In this document: in pieces, positions 7,979 through 16,784 of the stretch
Layout of the letters: each line of letters opens with the position of its first letter
Numbering within the stretch: position 1 is the stretch's first letter
NCBI RefSeq assembly: GCF_017916365.1
Contig: NZ_JAFMSU010000001.1
Location: 620,001-684,000, forward strand
Direction: 5' to 3'
DNA length: 64,000 nucleotides
Origin: Rufibacter roseolus
GTDB taxonomy: Bacteria > Bacteroidota > Bacteroidia > Cytophagales > Hymenobacteraceae
Notes under the pieces: generated by a model
What the model saw: only the letters and a program-made list of their open reading frames with translations
Told to the model about the DNA's origin: nothing
Database searches by the model: none
Made by a program: the position numbers and the translations under genes

Positions 7979-8014
7979 ATTTAAGCTTGTTTTCTAGATA
8001 AGAGGACCTAAAAC
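7979..8014 (+). repeat. Decayed gene-end palindrome
   Basis: AAGCTTGTTTTCTAGATAAG followed by AGGACCTAAAAC is recognisable as a worn copy of the nested palindrome family, 22 nt after the cyclase stop. Pairing is poor, so terminator activity is doubtful. Confidence 0.4.
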
Positions 8015-8086
8015 AGAGGTTGCCCCTACATCTGCAATTTTCCATCTATTGAAATCAGGCACAGCCTTATCTCTTTCCTTCTCAAC

Positions 8087-8124
8087 TGTTCACCAGCGGA
8101 CACTTTTTTGTTCAGCGCCGGACA
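8087..8124. promoter_or_regulatory. Paired palindromic enhancer-like sites
   Basis: TGTTCACCAGCGGACA (8087-8102) and TGTTCAGCGCCGGACA (8109-8124) are 16-bp palindromes starting 22 bp apart. Like the pair at 1673-1709, they are separated by a short T-rich spacer. They lie about 65 bp upstream of a sigma-54-like promoter and about 110 bp before the regulator gene, which suggests autoregulation by that protein. Confidence 0.6.
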
Positions 8125-8187
8125 CCACGCTATCCAGGGATTTTGTAAATTCACCTTGCCAGCCCAGAAAGCGCCTTTTGCCGGGTA

Positions 8188-8203
8188 TGGCACAGTTTAG
8201 GTG
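8188..8203 (+). promoter_or_regulatory. Sigma-54-like promoter of the regulator operon
   Basis: TGGCAC (8188-8193) matches the -24 element exactly. Ten bases after its GG comes GT instead of the usual GC, so the -12 element is weak. The HlyD promoter also carries GGCACAG at the -24 position. It precedes the GTG start at 8232 by about 30 bp. Confidence 0.5.
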
Positions 8204-8231
8204 TACTTTATACAAAACGTAACCAAAACCC

Positions 8232-9611
8232 GTGGAACAGAGCCTAGGTAAAATCCTGATCATAGACGACAACGAGGACATTCTTTTCTCAGCCAAGATG
8301 CTGCTGAAGAAGTATGCCCAGCAGGTGCTTATTGAGAAAGACCCGCGCAAGATCCCGTTCCTGCTGAACCACGATACCTATGACCTCATCTTGCTGGACA
8401 TGAATTTCATGGAAGACACCACCAGCGGCAACGAGGGTTTTTACTGGCTGAAGGAGATCCTGACCAAAGACCCCAGCGCGGTGGTCATCATGATCACGGC
8501 CTTCGGGGATGTGGAGATGGCGGTACGGGCCCTGAAAGAAGGCGCCACCGATTTCGTGCTCAAGCCCTGGCAGAACGAGAAACTCATTGCTACGCTCTCA
8601 GCCGCTTCTAAGCTCAAGACTTCCTACAAAGAGATTTCCACGCTGAAGAAAACCAACCGCGCGCTGGCCTCGCAGCTGAGCCAGGACGTGAACCTGGTGA
8701 CCGGCCAAAGCCCGGCCATGCAGCAGCTGTTGCACCTCATGAACCGCGTGGCTAAAACCGATGCCGATGTCCTGCTCCTAGGCGAGAACGGCACGGGGAA
8801 GGAGGTTATCGCGCGCAGCCTCCACCAACAGTCTTCCCGCGCCGATAAGGTCTTTATCTCCGTGGACATGGGTTCTTTGACGGAGACCTTGTTTGAAAGC
8901 GAGCTCTTCGGGCACAAGAAAGGCGCGTTTACCGATGCGAAGGAAGACCGCGTGGGTCGTTTTGAAATGGCCAATGGCGGCACGTTGTTCCTGGACGAGA
9001 TCGGGAACCTGTCCCTGGCCATGCAGGCCAAACTGCTCACCGTTTTGCAGCGACGTGAGGTCATCAGGGTAGGGACGGGGCAGCCCATTCCCATCAATGT
9101 ACGCTTGATCTGCGCCACCAACATGCCCTTGCAGCAGATGGTGCAGCAAGGCCGTTTCCGGCAGGACTTGCTGTACCGCATCAATACCATTGAACTGAAT
9201 TTGCCGGCGCTGCGCGACCGTTTGGAGGATCTGCCGCTCCTGGTAGACCATTTCCTCAAGCGCTACGCCCAGAAGTACAAGCAGCCTGCTAAGTCGGTCT
9301 CGGCGGCGGCGCTGGAGCGGCTGAAAAGATATGACTGGCCGGGCAACATCCGGGAGTTAGAGCACGTGCTGGAGCGCGCTTCCATCATCTCAGAAAACCA
9401 CGTGCTGCAGCCCCAGGACTTCTTCTTTCTGCAGATGCAACAGCCCTCCTTTGCTGAAAACGTGCCCCAAACGCATAATCTGGACGAGGTGGAGCGCGCC
9501 ACGGTAGTCAAAGCCATGGGCAAGTACGACGGCAACATCTCCAAAGCCGCCAAAGAACTGGGCTTGTCCCGCGCATCCTTGTACCGCCGCCTGGAGAAAT
9601 ATGGGCTTTAA
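8232..9611 (+). CDS. NtrC-family sigma-54-dependent response regulator
   Basis: A 459-aa activator. The receiver domain (about 1-125) has D12/D13 and phospho-acceptor D56. The AAA+ domain (about 155-390) has Walker A GENGTGKE (184-191), the sigma-54-contacting loop written GAFTDA (231-236) instead of GAFTGA, and Walker B LFLDE (252-256). A Fis-type helix-turn-helix ends the protein (NISKAAKELGLSRASLYRRL). It starts at a GTG; no better in-frame ATG precedes the receiver domain. The 3' end overlaps the kinase gene by 11 bp, so the two are translationally coupled. Paired palindromes upstream, shared with the HlyD promoter, point to autoregulation and control of an export system. GAFTDA is a variant I have seen in this phylum. 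Confidence 0.93.
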   Translation: MEQSLGKILIIDDNEDILFSAKMLLKKYAQQVLIEKDPRKIPFLLNHDTYDLILLDMNFMEDTTSGNEGFYWLKEILTKDPSAVVIMITAFGDVEMAVRALKEGATDFVLKPWQNEKLIATLSAASKLKTSYKEISTLKKTNRALASQLSQDVNLVTGQSPAMQQLLHLMNRVAKTDADVLLLGENGTGKEVIARSLHQQSSRADKVFISVDMGSLTETLFESELFGHKKGAFTDAKEDRVGRFEMANGGTLFLDEIGNLSLAMQAKLLTVLQRREVIRVGTGQPIPINVRLICATNMPLQQMVQQGRFRQDLLYRINTIELNLPALRDRLEDLPLLVDHFLKRYAQKYKQPAKSVSAAALERLKRYDWPGNIRELEHVLERASIISENHVLQPQDFFFLQMQQPSFAENVPQTHNLDEVERATVVKAMGKYDGNISKAAKELGLSRASLYRRLEKYGL

Positions 9612-10959
9612 GAACTTCCGGTTTCAGGTCATTTTGCGGGTGCTGCTGCTGGTGGCCTCCGTGTTCCTGTTTTTCCGCCTTGATTTCAAGTCCTCGCTGG
9701 TGGCCACCCAAGTAGCGATGGGCGTCTTGATTGTGGTGCAGACCGTGGCCCTGATCTTGTTTATTGAAAACACTACTGAACGGCTCATCAAATTCCTGAA
9801 CACCATCAAGTACGATGATTTCTCAGAGGTTTTCTCCTCGCGCGGTGAAGGCAAAGTCTTTGACGAACTCTACCAGCGCTACAACGAGGTCATCCGGAAG
9901 TTCCGCGACATCCGCTCTGAGAAGGAGGCTACTACGCAGTATTACCAAACGGTGGTGCAGCACATTGGCATCGGCATTATCACCTTTAAGAAAACGGGCG
10001 AGATTCAGCTCATCAACAACGCGGCCAAGCGGCTACTGCAGGTTTCGCAGCTTTCCCACGTGGAACATCTTAAGAATGAGGCGTCTCAATTGGTGGAGCA
10101 GTTGCTGACTTTGCCCGCCGGGCAGAGCAAGGTGCTGCAGTTAAAGCATGGCAAGGAGCGGGTGCCGGTGTCTTTGTTTGTGGTGGATCTGGTCATGCGC
10201 GGCGAGGACTTCCGATTGGCCTCCATTCAGAACATCCAGCGGGAACTGGAGGAGAAAGAGATGGAAGCCTGGCAGAACCTCATTAGGGTGCTCACCCACG
10301 AGATCATGAACTCGGTGACGCCAATTTCCTCGTTGGCGGGCAGCGTGGCCGCCGATATCCAGGACGTGCTGGAGGCGCAGACCAACGGGCAGATTCTGTT
10401 GCAGCGCGAGGAAACCGAGGACATGGGCATGGCCCTGCAGACCATTGAGCGCCGCAGCCAGGGCCTGGTGCGTTTTGTGCAGGATTTCCGGAGCCTGGCC
10501 CGCGTGCCGGTTCCCAAAAAGCAGTTCTTCTCCGTGCCAGACATGCTCCGGCAACTGCAAACACTTTTCCAGGAAGAACTCATGCACGAGAACATCCTGC
10601 TGCTGGTCAACTACCCCTCGGGCGGACTGCAGGTGCTCGCTGACCGCGAACTGGTGGAGCAGGTGCTCATCAACCTTATCCGGAACGCCATCCACGCCCT
10701 GGCTGACCAACCCACCAAAACCCTGCAGATAGAAGCCTTCCCCGACCAAGACAGCCGCGTGGTCATCCAGGTCACCGACAACGGGAGCGGCATCGCCGAG
10801 GAGGCGCAGGAGCAGATTTTCCTGCCTTTCTACACCACCAAAGCCACTGGTACGGGCATAGGGCTGAGTTTGTCCAGGCAGATCATGCGGTTGCACAAAG
10901 GCTCTTTGACGGTGAGTTCTGAGTTGGGCCAAGGCACCACGTTCACCATGCATTTTTAG
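9601..10959 (+). CDS. NtrY-like sensor histidine kinase
   Basis: A 452-aa kinase with two transmembrane segments (about 12-26 and 35-56), a HAMP-like linker, a PAS-like domain (about 112-215), the phospho-acceptor H233 in RVLTHEIMNSVTP, and a C-terminal HATPase with N (LIRNAIHAL), G1 (DNGSGI) and G2 (GTGIGLSLS) boxes. There is almost no periplasmic loop, so it probably senses membrane or cytoplasmic cues. It overlaps the cognate regulator gene by 11 bp. The signal is unknown; the link to the HlyD exporter through shared enhancer motifs suggests envelope or efflux stress. Confidence 0.92.
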   Translation: MGFKNFRFQVILRVLLLVASVFLFFRLDFKSSLVATQVAMGVLIVVQTVALILFIENTTERLIKFLNTIKYDDFSEVFSSRGEGKVFDELYQRYNEVIRKFRDIRSEKEATTQYYQTVVQHIGIGIITFKKTGEIQLINNAAKRLLQVSQLSHVEHLKNEASQLVEQLLTLPAGQSKVLQLKHGKERVPVSLFVVDLVMRGEDFRLASIQNIQRELEEKEMEAWQNLIRVLTHEIMNSVTPISSLAGSVAADIQDVLEAQTNGQILLQREETEDMGMALQTIERRSQGLVRFVQDFRSLARVPVPKKQFFSVPDMLRQLQTLFQEELMHENILLLVNYPSGGLQVLADRELVEQVLINLIRNAIHALADQPTKTLQIEAFPDQDSRVVIQVTDNGSGIAEEAQEQIFLPFYTTKATGTGIGLSLSRQIMRLHKGSLTVSSELGQGTTFTMHF

Positions 10960-11037
10960 GGCGTTTTAGTTAAAGGATGTTAAAATCAAGGGGCTGTCTC
11001 TGATAGATGCGTATTTTTCCTGAGATAAGTTTCCGCT

Positions 11038-12318
11038 ATGTTTTCCCCGGTCTTTAAACCCCCGCACCCGCTTAGTATCCTGGCATTGATGTTCCTGCTG
11101 TGGTGCGGCCTGGGCAGACCTGCGCATGGGCAGGCGGGGAGTTCTGCCAGCGTGGCCGGTACCGTGGTTGATGCCCAAACCAAGAAGCCGTTGGGCTTTG
11201 CCACTGTCTTCATTGCCCAAACCACTTACGGCACCAACTCCGTTGAGAACGGCACCTTTAAGCTCTCTTCCCTGCCCGCGGGCACCCATGAACTGGTAGT
11301 GTCTTTCCTGGGCTACGAAACGCTGTCGCATAAATTCACTTTGCAGACCGGGCAGCAGCTTTCCTTCCGGTTTGAGCTCGTGCCCAAGGCCAATGCGCTG
11401 CAGGAAATCGTCATCAGGCCAGACACCAACTGGAAACAGAACTACGCCATCTTTCTTAAGAACTTCATCGGGCAGACGGCCAACGCGGCCAAAACCGAGA
11501 TCATCAACGCCGATGTGCTGTATTTCCATTTTGATCCTGAGGCGGGGTTGCTGACCGCCGAGGCCTCTAAACCATTGATCATAGAAAACAGGGCTTTGGG
11601 TTACCGGCTGCACTTTGTGCTGGAAGACTTCCAGGTGGACTTTGCCCATGGCCAGACGTTTCATGCCGGGTACCCCAGGTTTGAGGAGATGAAACCCCGC
11701 AGCAAGGCCCAGCAAAACCGCTGGGAAGAAGCGCGGCGCAAAGCCTACAATGGTTCGCTCATGCATTTCACGCGCGCCCTTTACCAGAGAAACCTGGAGG
11801 CTGAGGGCTTCAACGTAAGAAGGCTGGAGCGGCGGCCCAATCCAAACCGGCCACCCGAGGCTGAGATTCAGGCCGGGCTGAACCGGGCCAGGGATCAGCA
11901 GATGGCTACCACCATCAAAATAAACAAGGGGAGCGCGCAGGAAGACAGCCTCAGTTACTGGAGCCGGATGGCCGGGCTGGACAAGACTGTGGCATATCTA
12001 TACAAAGACCCTATTCCCTATGACCAGTTGATAGCCCCGGATACTTCCGGCGATAGACTGCGGCTGCAGTTCAAGGATAATCTAAACGTGGTGTACACCA
12101 AGGAAAAAGAGGAACCGGGTTTTGTGAACCAACGGGTTTTTTCCAAGCCCCGGCCGCCCGGCTTCCAGACCTCGCTGCTCACGTTAACGGAGGCCTACAC
12201 TTTTATTGAGCCCAACGGTATGATCCTGAACCCATACTCGCACCTGGTGGAAGGGTATTGGGGCTGGGAAAAGCTGGCCGAGATGCTGCCCCTGGGCTAT
12301 ATGCCAAACTCAAAATAG
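11038..12318 (+). CDS. Secreted carboxypeptidase-regulatory-domain protein
   Basis: A 426-aa envelope protein. After a signal peptide (about residues 1-32) comes a CarboxypepD-reg-like beta-sandwich (about 38-120: SVAGTVVDAQTKKPLGFATV ending in FELVPKANALQEIVI), as seen at the front of TonB-dependent transporters. The remaining ~300 residues contain no barrel and no plug domain, so this is the stand-alone family common in Bacteroidota, with unknown function, likely periplasmic or surface-bound. It begins 78 bp after the kinase gene. Whether it belongs to that transcript is unclear. Confidence 0.8.
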   Translation: MFSPVFKPPHPLSILALMFLLWCGLGRPAHGQAGSSASVAGTVVDAQTKKPLGFATVFIAQTTYGTNSVENGTFKLSSLPAGTHELVVSFLGYETLSHKFTLQTGQQLSFRFELVPKANALQEIVIRPDTNWKQNYAIFLKNFIGQTANAAKTEIINADVLYFHFDPEAGLLTAEASKPLIIENRALGYRLHFVLEDFQVDFAHGQTFHAGYPRFEEMKPRSKAQQNRWEEARRKAYNGSLMHFTRALYQRNLEAEGFNVRRLERRPNPNRPPEAEIQAGLNRARDQQMATTIKINKGSAQEDSLSYWSRMAGLDKTVAYLYKDPIPYDQLIAPDTSGDRLRLQFKDNLNVVYTKEKEEPGFVNQRVFSKPRPPGFQTSLLTLTEAYTFIEPNGMILNPYSHLVEGYWGWEKLAEMLPLGYMPNSK

Positions 12319-12710
12319 GCAATTCTGGCGGTGGCTTTAGCCCGCTTGAGGGAGACGAGCTAATTTGAATAATTATATTAGAATTTTTCTGAATTAGGTT
12401 GGGGTATAGAAGTTTTTAGATGGAATAATTATATATTGGGTTCAGATTCAGTAAGAACAACCATTAATACCATTTTTTTGAGAAAAGTGCAGTGGGTTCT
12501 GCGGGGATAGGCGGTGTAAGGATATAATCTTTACATCGGTACTAAATTTTTATAAAATATTTTCTGGATAATAATCTCTTCTGAAAGTGCTTTTTGGCTC
12601 CTTTAGACAAAGTGAATAATAAAGGCTGTTTCTCTGGTCTTCGGGGGAAAGCTATGCATACATAACGAATTACATTCAATTATTTATATATTTAAACCTT
12701 ACCCCGCTCT
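12319..12710. other. AT-rich intergenic region
   Basis: About 390 bp with no convincing gene. It is much richer in A/T than its flanks and carries AATAATTATAT twice (near 12367 and 12425). It probably holds the promoter of the DUF3857 genes, but no clear TTG/TAnnTTTG pair could be fixed. Confidence 0.5.
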
Positions 12711-14744
12711 ATGCCCAATTCTACCCTTTTTAACACACGGTCTTTACTGGCTGTGGTATTCCTTCTGTTCCATTTTGCGGCCGCTGGCCAGGATGCCCCG
12801 GTCAAATTCGGGAAAGTGACAGAAGAAGAGCTCAAAATGAAGGTCTACGACAAAGACACCAGCGCCGCCGCCGTTATCCTGGCAGATTACGGCCGGTCTT
12901 ATTTCTCGTATGCCCAAGACTTCAAAGTGAATTTTGAGCGCGTTTTACGCATAAAGATCCTAAAGAAGACTGGTTATGACTGGGCAAACGTAGTGGTGCC
13001 GTATTACCAGCGCAACAGTGACAAAGAGCAGGTCATCAACATCAAAGGCGCCACCTACAACCTGGAAGCCGGTAAAATGGTGAAAGTGAAAATGGAGGAT
13101 AAAGCCGTTTTTGATGAAAAAGCGAGCGCCAACTGGTCAAACAAAAAGTTTACCCTGCCGGCCGTGAAAGAGGGATCGGTGCTGGAGATCTCGTACACCA
13201 TTACCTCAGACTTTCTTTTCAACCTGCGTGACTGGACTTTCCAGAAATCCATTCCTGTAGTCTACAGTGAATACAGAGCCACCATCCCAGAGTATTTTGA
13301 GTACAAGCAGAATCCGCAGGGCTATGAGCCATTTACCATAAATGAGGCTATTCCCGGCAATATGACCTTTACCGTGCGTTGGAGCAGTTCCATTGAACCG
13401 GGCATGGGCGGAGGCCGTACCTCCGGCGGTTCAGAAGTTGTTTCGGCCAGAAGCATGAACCACCGTTGGGTTATGAAAGACGTGCCGGCCATCACCCCAG
13501 AGTCGCACATCACCACCCTGGATGACTACGTTTCCAAAATTGAATTCGAGCTGGAGTGGGTGCGGTACCCTAACCAGATTGCCAAGAGGATTGCCGGCAA
13601 CTGGAACAGCCTCTCTGAGGAACTGATGACCGATGAAAGCTTTGGGTTGCAGTTGAACCGCACCGGGTTCTTCAAGAACGAAGTGGCCGCCCTGCAGTCT
13701 GTGAAAGACACCTTAACCCGCCTCAACACCATCTATGAGTTTGTGAAGAACTCGGTGAAGTGGAACGGGAACGGCGGCAAATACGTGACCACCAGCCTGC
13801 GCAAAGCCTTTGACAATAAAACCGGCAACGTGGCAGACATCAACCTGATGCTGGTAGCCATGCTACGCGATGCTGGGTTTGAGGCCAATCCGGTGATCTT
13901 GAGTACCCGTGACAATGGACGCGTTCCCTACTCGCCAATCCTTAGCCGCTTCAACTATGTCATTGCCTATGCCAAAGTGGGCGATAAGCAAATTCTGATG
14001 GACGCCACTGATCCTCTCATGCCAATGGGGATGCTGCCTAAACGTTGCCTCAACGGCAATGGCTGGCTAGTGACCAAAACCGGTGGTGACTGGGTGCCAT
14101 TGCAATCTTCCAACCGTACCACTGAGCTGATCAACGCAGACGTGCAGATTCTGGCCACCGGCGTGCTCAGCGGGAAAGTGATGGAGTCTACCAGCGGCCT
14201 GTGGGCCCTGAACACACGGCATAGCGTTCAGGAAGCCGGGGAGGCCAAGTACCTGGAGAAACTGGTGAGCACCCAGACCCAACTGGAGCGGAAAACGCCG
14301 GTTCTTCAGAACCTGAAGGAGCTACACAAACCTTTAGCCCTGCAGTATGAGGTGACCAGCGTGGGAGATACCCAGAACAAAGACATCATCTACCTTAACC
14401 CCATGATGCTGAAAACGCAGGAGGATAACCCCTTCAAAAACGCCACCCGCAAATACCCTGTTGACTTCGGTCATGGTTCTGAGGAGGTGTACATTTGCAA
14501 TTTCATCATCCCGGAGGGCTACGCCATTGAAGAAATGCCCAAAAACCTGATTCTGGCGCTGCCGGAGAACGGCGGCAGATTCACTTACATGCTGCAGGTA
14601 ACGGGCAACAAGATCCAGGTCATGAGCAAAGTGACCATCTCCAAGCCGGTTTTCTACGCCGAGGAGTACGAGCACCTGAAGCAGTTCTATACCCAGATGG
14701 TGGCGAAGCACGCAGAGCAGATTGTCTTGAAAAAGAAGGGTTAA
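12711..14744 (+). CDS. DUF3857/transglutaminase-like protein, catalytic Cys missing
   Basis: A 677-aa secreted protein (signal peptide about 1-27). The N-terminal half is a DUF3857 beta domain; the middle (about 320-460) is a transglutaminase-like fold, followed by a C-terminal beta domain. The catalytic block that normally reads G-x-C-x-D/A reads GNVADINLMLVAML, so the Cys is absent, and the His position reads FNYVIA with Tyr. It is thus probably a non-enzymatic binding or scaffold protein. It is the first of three tandem relatives, 31 bp before the second, and is closest to the third (matching openings FGKVTEEELKM and LGQVTPEELKM, and the same degenerate active site). Confidence 0.85.
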   Translation: MPNSTLFNTRSLLAVVFLLFHFAAAGQDAPVKFGKVTEEELKMKVYDKDTSAAAVILADYGRSYFSYAQDFKVNFERVLRIKILKKTGYDWANVVVPYYQRNSDKEQVINIKGATYNLEAGKMVKVKMEDKAVFDEKASANWSNKKFTLPAVKEGSVLEISYTITSDFLFNLRDWTFQKSIPVVYSEYRATIPEYFEYKQNPQGYEPFTINEAIPGNMTFTVRWSSSIEPGMGGGRTSGGSEVVSARSMNHRWVMKDVPAITPESHITTLDDYVSKIEFELEWVRYPNQIAKRIAGNWNSLSEELMTDESFGLQLNRTGFFKNEVAALQSVKDTLTRLNTIYEFVKNSVKWNGNGGKYVTTSLRKAFDNKTGNVADINLMLVAMLRDAGFEANPVILSTRDNGRVPYSPILSRFNYVIAYAKVGDKQILMDATDPLMPMGMLPKRCLNGNGWLVTKTGGDWVPLQSSNRTTELINADVQILATGVLSGKVMESTSGLWALNTRHSVQEAGEAKYLEKLVSTQTQLERKTPVLQNLKELHKPLALQYEVTSVGDTQNKDIIYLNPMMLKTQEDNPFKNATRKYPVDFGHGSEEVYICNFIIPEGYAIEEMPKNLILALPENGGRFTYMLQVTGNKIQVMSKVTISKPVFYAEEYEHLKQFYTQMVAKHAEQIVLKKKG

Positions 14745-14774
14745 TCTTGTTTTTGGCTCATTTTTCTTAAAACC

Positions 14775-16688
14775 ATGCAAAAACGACTATTGGCGCTCCT
14801 GCTTTGCCTGCTGGTGGGTGCCACTTCCCGGGCCGGAGACACGCCCACCTACGCGGCATTAACCATCAGCCCAGCCTTGTCCAAAGGCGCCAACGCCGTG
14901 GTCCGGATAGAGGAAACCACGTTTACGGTCACTTCTCCAAAAACGGCCACAGAACGCATCAGGCGGGTCATCACCGTCCTGAACGAGGAAGGAAAGGGCT
15001 ATGCCCAACTGGTGGTGCCTTATGACAAACTCAACAAGGTAGACTATATCAAAGGTACGCTCTATGATATGTTCGGTAAGAAAGCCAGCACCTTGAAAGC
15101 GTCTGACATAAAGGACTACAGCAACACCAGCGATTTCTCCCTCTATGAAGATAACCGGGTGAAGGTGGCGGGCGTGTCCCATTCCTCTTACCCCTATACC
15201 GTAGAGTTTGAGTACCAGACCACGTCTAACAACATGCTGTTCTATACCCAGTGGCGACCTCTGGACGGGGAGAAACTGGCGGTGGAGAAAGCCACCTTCC
15301 AGGTAAACATGCCCGCCGGCATGCCGCTGCGGTACCATGAGCAACTGGTGCCTGAGAAGGCAAGTGTAAAGCAGGAGGGAGGGCAGCAGGTGTACCAATG
15401 GCAGGTGAAAGACCTGGCACCTATTGAGCGGGAACCCTTCGGCCCGGCCTTCAGTGAGTTGGTGCCATTGGTGCGTACGGCACCGGCCAGTTTTGAGGTG
15501 CAGGGCTACGCCGGAACTCTGGAGACCTGGAAGTCTTTCGGGGAGTGGCAGAACAAGCTGAACCAGGGCAGAGATATAATCCCGGAGGCAACCAAGGGGC
15601 AGATTCTGGCTTTGGTGAAAGACCTGCGCACGCCAGAGGAGAAGGTCAAAGCCATTTACCAGTTCATGCAGAACAAGACGCGCTACGTGTCTATCCAGTT
15701 GGGGATTGGCGGCTGGCAGCCTTTTGAGGCTTCTATGGTAGACAGCAAAGGCTACGGCGACTGCAAGGCCTTGAGCAATTACACCAAAGCCCTGCTGGAA
15801 GTGGCCGGTATCAAGAGCCATTACGCCCTTATCTATGCCGGAGAAGACGACCGCCCCGTGTTGAAGGATTTCCCTAACAGCCAATTCAACCACGTGGTGG
15901 TTTGCGTGCCCATGGCCAAAGATTCTATCTGGCTTGAATGCACCAGCCAAATGGCCGATGCCGGGTACACGGGTTCCTCTACTGGTGACCGTTACTCGCT
16001 CCTCATCACCCCGGATGGAGGTAAACTGGTGTCTACGCCCAAGTTTAAAGCGTTTGACAACATTCAGAGACGCACGATACAGGTAAAACTGAACGCCCAG
16101 GGAAGTGGGGTAGGAGAAGCGCTTACTAATTACACAGGAATCCAGCACGAGGAGCGGAATGGCGTGCTTCAGCACTACAACCCTGAGGAACAGTTGAAAT
16201 GGCTGTACAAAAACACCAAGATCCCGGCGTTTGAAATCAAGACCTACAACCTGGAGAAGGTAAAGAACGCCCCCATTGTAAAAGAGAAGCTGCAACTGGA
16301 ACTACCCAGACTGGCCTCGGTGAGCGGGAAGCGTCTTTTCATCACGCCTAACCTCATGAACCGCTGGAGCTCAGCGCCCGCCGTGGCTGAGACCCGGAAG
16401 CATGAGGTCATCTGGCCCATGTCTTTCCATGACGTAGACTCTGTGGAATACGAGATCCCGGCCGGTTATAAAGCCGAAAGTATGCCCCAGCCAGTGAAGA
16501 TCACTACTGCTTTTGGCGAGTACCAGGCCCAGGTGCAGATGAAAGGCACCAAGCTTATCTATGTGCGCCAGCTTACCATGCACAAAGGCCGTCACAAGGC
16601 AGAGCAGTACAAAGAACTGGTCAACTTCCTCAAGCAGGTTTCCAGGGCAGACCAGCAGCAGGTGGTGCTGGCCGCCGAAACCACCTGA
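14775..16688 (+). CDS. DUF3857/transglutaminase-like protein, Cys and His retained
   Basis: A 637-aa secreted protein (signal peptide about 1-20). It has a DUF3857 domain and a transglutaminase-like core with catalytic C330 in GYGDCKALSNY and H373 in FNHVVVCVP. An acidic partner may be E388 (IWLECT) or D383. Unlike its two neighbours it looks catalytically able, perhaps acting as a periplasmic peptidase or cross-linking enzyme. It lies 31 bp after the first paralogue. A GC-rich terminator-like hairpin (16707-16743) separates it from the third, so expression may be stepped. Confidence 0.86.
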   Translation: MQKRLLALLLCLLVGATSRAGDTPTYAALTISPALSKGANAVVRIEETTFTVTSPKTATERIRRVITVLNEEGKGYAQLVVPYDKLNKVDYIKGTLYDMFGKKASTLKASDIKDYSNTSDFSLYEDNRVKVAGVSHSSYPYTVEFEYQTTSNNMLFYTQWRPLDGEKLAVEKATFQVNMPAGMPLRYHEQLVPEKASVKQEGGQQVYQWQVKDLAPIEREPFGPAFSELVPLVRTAPASFEVQGYAGTLETWKSFGEWQNKLNQGRDIIPEATKGQILALVKDLRTPEEKVKAIYQFMQNKTRYVSIQLGIGGWQPFEASMVDSKGYGDCKALSNYTKALLEVAGIKSHYALIYAGEDDRPVLKDFPNSQFNHVVVCVPMAKDSIWLECTSQMADAGYTGSSTGDRYSLLITPDGGKLVSTPKFKAFDNIQRRTIQVKLNAQGSGVGEALTNYTGIQHEERNGVLQHYNPEEQLKWLYKNTKIPAFEIKTYNLEKVKNAPIVKEKLQLELPRLASVSGKRLFITPNLMNRWSSAPAVAETRKHEVIWPMSFHDVDSVEYEIPAGYKAESMPQPVKITTAFGEYQAQVQMKGTKLIYVRQLTMHKGRHKAEQYKELVNFLKQVSRADQQQVVLAAETT

Positions 16689-16706
16689 TTCAGGTAAATC
16701 TATTGA

Positions 16707-16743
16707 AGCCCCGGGCGGTGTTGTTTCAGCGCTGTCCGGGGCT
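16707..16743 (+). terminator. Hairpin between DUF3857 paralogues
   Basis: AGCCCCGG / CCGGGGCT arms of 8 bp around a 21-nt loop, followed by TTTT, 18 nt after the stop at 16688. It could cause partial termination before the third paralogue. Confidence 0.55.
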
Positions 16744-16784
16744 TTTAACGCAGTACTTAATCCATCCCCACAACCCTTTATTTT

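Noticed and set aside
14859..16295. Minus-strand open frame of 478 codons
   Set aside because: Lies wholly opposite the transglutaminase-like gene with C330/H373; His/Leu/Val-biased composition typical of antisense frames.
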